A stretch of 64,000 nucleotides of DNA from Caulobacter vibrioides (GTDB lineage: Bacteria > Pseudomonadota > Alphaproteobacteria > Caulobacterales > Caulobacteraceae): the NCBI RefSeq assembly GCF_002310375.3, contig NZ_CP023315.3:2728001-2792000 (forward strand). Direction: 5' to 3'. The translations under genes and the position numbers were made by a program. Every line of letters begins with the position of its first letter. Position 1 is the first letter of the stretch. This document shows, piece by piece, positions 63,031-64,000 of the stretch. The notes beneath the pieces are model-generated. The model ran no database searches, had not been told where the DNA came from, and saw only the letters and a program-made list of their open reading frames with translations.

Positions 63031-64000
63031 TTCGCTAGCGCCTCGAGCTGCCCCGGCAGCGCGTAGGACCATGTGGTGATGTCGCCCGCGCCCAGCAGCA
63101 CGACGAGGTCGCCGCTGGCGGCCTCGGCGGCGATCAGGCGCGGCAGGGCCGTCGGGTTTTCCAGCGGCAGCGCGCGGCGGTGGCCGAACTTCTTGAGACC
63201 TGCGACCAGGGCGTCGCGGTCCACGCCCGGGATCGGCGGCTCGCCGGCCGTGTAGACATCGGCCACGACCACCGTGTCGGCGTCGTTGAAGCAGCTGGAG
63301 AACTCGGTCATCAGGTCGCGCAGGCGCGTGTAGCGGTGCGGCTGGACCACGGCGATCACCTTGCCGGTCGACACCGCGCGGGCGGCCTTCAGCACGGCGG
63401 CGATCTCGACCGGGTGGTGGCCATAGTCGTCGACCACGCGAATACCGTTCGCGACGCCCGTGGTGGTGAAGCGGCGCTTGACGCCGCCAAAGCCGGCCAG
63501 ACCCTTGCGGATCGACTCCGGATCGACACCCAGCTCGCGAGCAACCGCGACGGCGGCGGTCGCATTGAGCACATTGTGGTGGCCGGCCATCGGCATCTTG
63601 AGGCGATCGTAACGCACAGGCTCGCCGGCGCGGGGCGAAACGATGATGTCGAACGTCGCGCCATCCGGCCCCATCTCGATGTTCGAGACCCGCACCTCGG
63701 CCTGCGGATTGGCGCCATAGGTCACCAGCCGGCGGTTCTCGATCCGCGCGGTCAGGGCCTGCACTTCCGGATGGTCGGTGCAGACGGCGGCGAAGCCGTA
63801 GAACGGGATGTTCTGGATGAAGTCCTGGAAGCCCTTCTTCACGGCCTCGAAGTCGCCCCAGTGGTCCAGGTGCTCGGCGTCGATATTGGTGACGATGGCC
63901 ACCGTCGACTTCAGGCGCAGGAACGAGCCGTCGCTCTCGTCGGCCTCGACGACGATCCAGTCGCCCTCGCCGACCTTGGCGTTGGTGCCGTAGGCGTTAA
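63027..64000 (-). CDS. murC: UDP-N-acetylmuramate--L-alanine ligase, N-terminal part outside the window
   Basis: C-terminal 323 residues or so of MurC, which adds L-Ala to UDP-MurNAc. The frame is open to the window edge, so the start and the ATP-binding P-loop lie beyond 64000. Visible motifs are [41 protein letters not shown] and [14 protein letters not shown], all typical of the Mur ligase central and C-terminal domains. It overlaps murB by 4 bp. Confidence 0.96.
   Translation of the reverse strand, partial: NAYGTNAKVGEGDWIVVEADESDGSFLRLKSTVAIVTNIDAEHLDHWGDFEAVKKGFQDFIQNIPFYGFAAVCTDHPEVQALTARIENRRLVTYGANPQAEVRVSNIEMGPDGATFDIIVSPRAGEPVRYDRLKMPMAGHHNVLNATAAVAVARELGVDPESIRKGLAGFGGVKRRFTTTGVANGIRVVDDYGHHPVEIAAVLKAARAVSTGKVIAVVQPHRYTRLRDLMTEFSSCFNDADTVVVADVYTAGEPPIPGVDRDALVAGLKKFGHRRALPLENPTALPRLIAAEAASGDLVVLLGAGDITTWSYALPGQLEALAK

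Overview
The window is high-GC alphaproteobacterial chromosome, almost certainly from the Caulobacter crescentus/vibrioides group. The evidence is the dcw cluster order (murC-murB-M28 peptidase-ddl-ftsQ-ftsA-ftsZ), an ftsZ of about 506 residues with a long Pro/Glu-rich linker, a full CtrA-type box and several GANTC sites in front of ftsZ, and three large TonB-dependent receptors. The assignment is by recognition; no search was run.

Layout. Positions 1-6.3 kb (+): the 3' part of a TonB-dependent receptor, a secreted unknown, then a tightly coupled thiolase / acyl-CoA dehydrogenase / MaoC-like hydratase operon. 6.3-18.3 kb (-): a giant gene for a protein of about 2469 residues made wholly of octapeptide repeats, followed by a TPR-GT41 (OGT/SPINDLY-like) glycosyltransferase and a three-module FkbM methyltransferase/glycosyltransferase. 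18.7-24.4 kb (-): GH3 beta-glucosidase, dicarboxylate/amino-acid symporter, sugar MFS transporter with a LacI-type operator, and a small membrane protein (+). 24.3-29.2 kb (-): polytopic membrane protein, GtrA protein, FAD oxidoreductase and a sulfotransferase-like protein, likely envelope glycan functions. 29.3-40.4 kb: a second TonB receptor, a membrane-anchored helix-hairpin-helix protein, ChrA, RlmJ, a WYL regulator, a small unknown, a third TonB receptor and a GNAT. 40.7-43.2 kb (+): exported flavin amine oxidase, exported cytochrome c and exported RidA. 43.2-43.4 kb: a candidate small RNA with a promoter, LacI-type operator and terminator. 43.6-49.4 kb (-): tyrosine/homogentisate degradation (aminotransferase, HppD, HmgA, FahA, Rieske protein) with an Lrp/AsnC regulator. 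49.5-53.2 kb: SPFH protein, DUF1905 protein, CPBP protease, and a CobW-type GTPase behind two Zur-like boxes. 53.3-64 kb (-): M61 peptidase and the ftsZ-to-murC division/cell-wall cluster, murC being cut by the window edge.

The most unusual content is the giant repeat protein and its neighbours. Its gene has nested periodicities: 24 bp (octad), 168 bp (7 octads), about 744 bp (31 octads) and 1488 bp (62 octads). Three successive large units measure 1488, 1479 and 1488 bp. The product is very Thr/Ser-rich and lies directly upstream, on the same strand, of a GT41 protein glycosyltransferase, which suggests a dedicated protein glycosylation system. The second notable item is the candidate sRNA. 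It carries CU-rich anti-Shine-Dalgarno segments and has the same 14-bp operator as the sugar transporter. The third is a 15-bp motif shared exactly between the lrp promoter and the tyrosine-operon promoter.

No tRNA, rRNA, CRISPR array, insertion sequence or prophage was recognised. Intergenic palindromic elements occur at five places.
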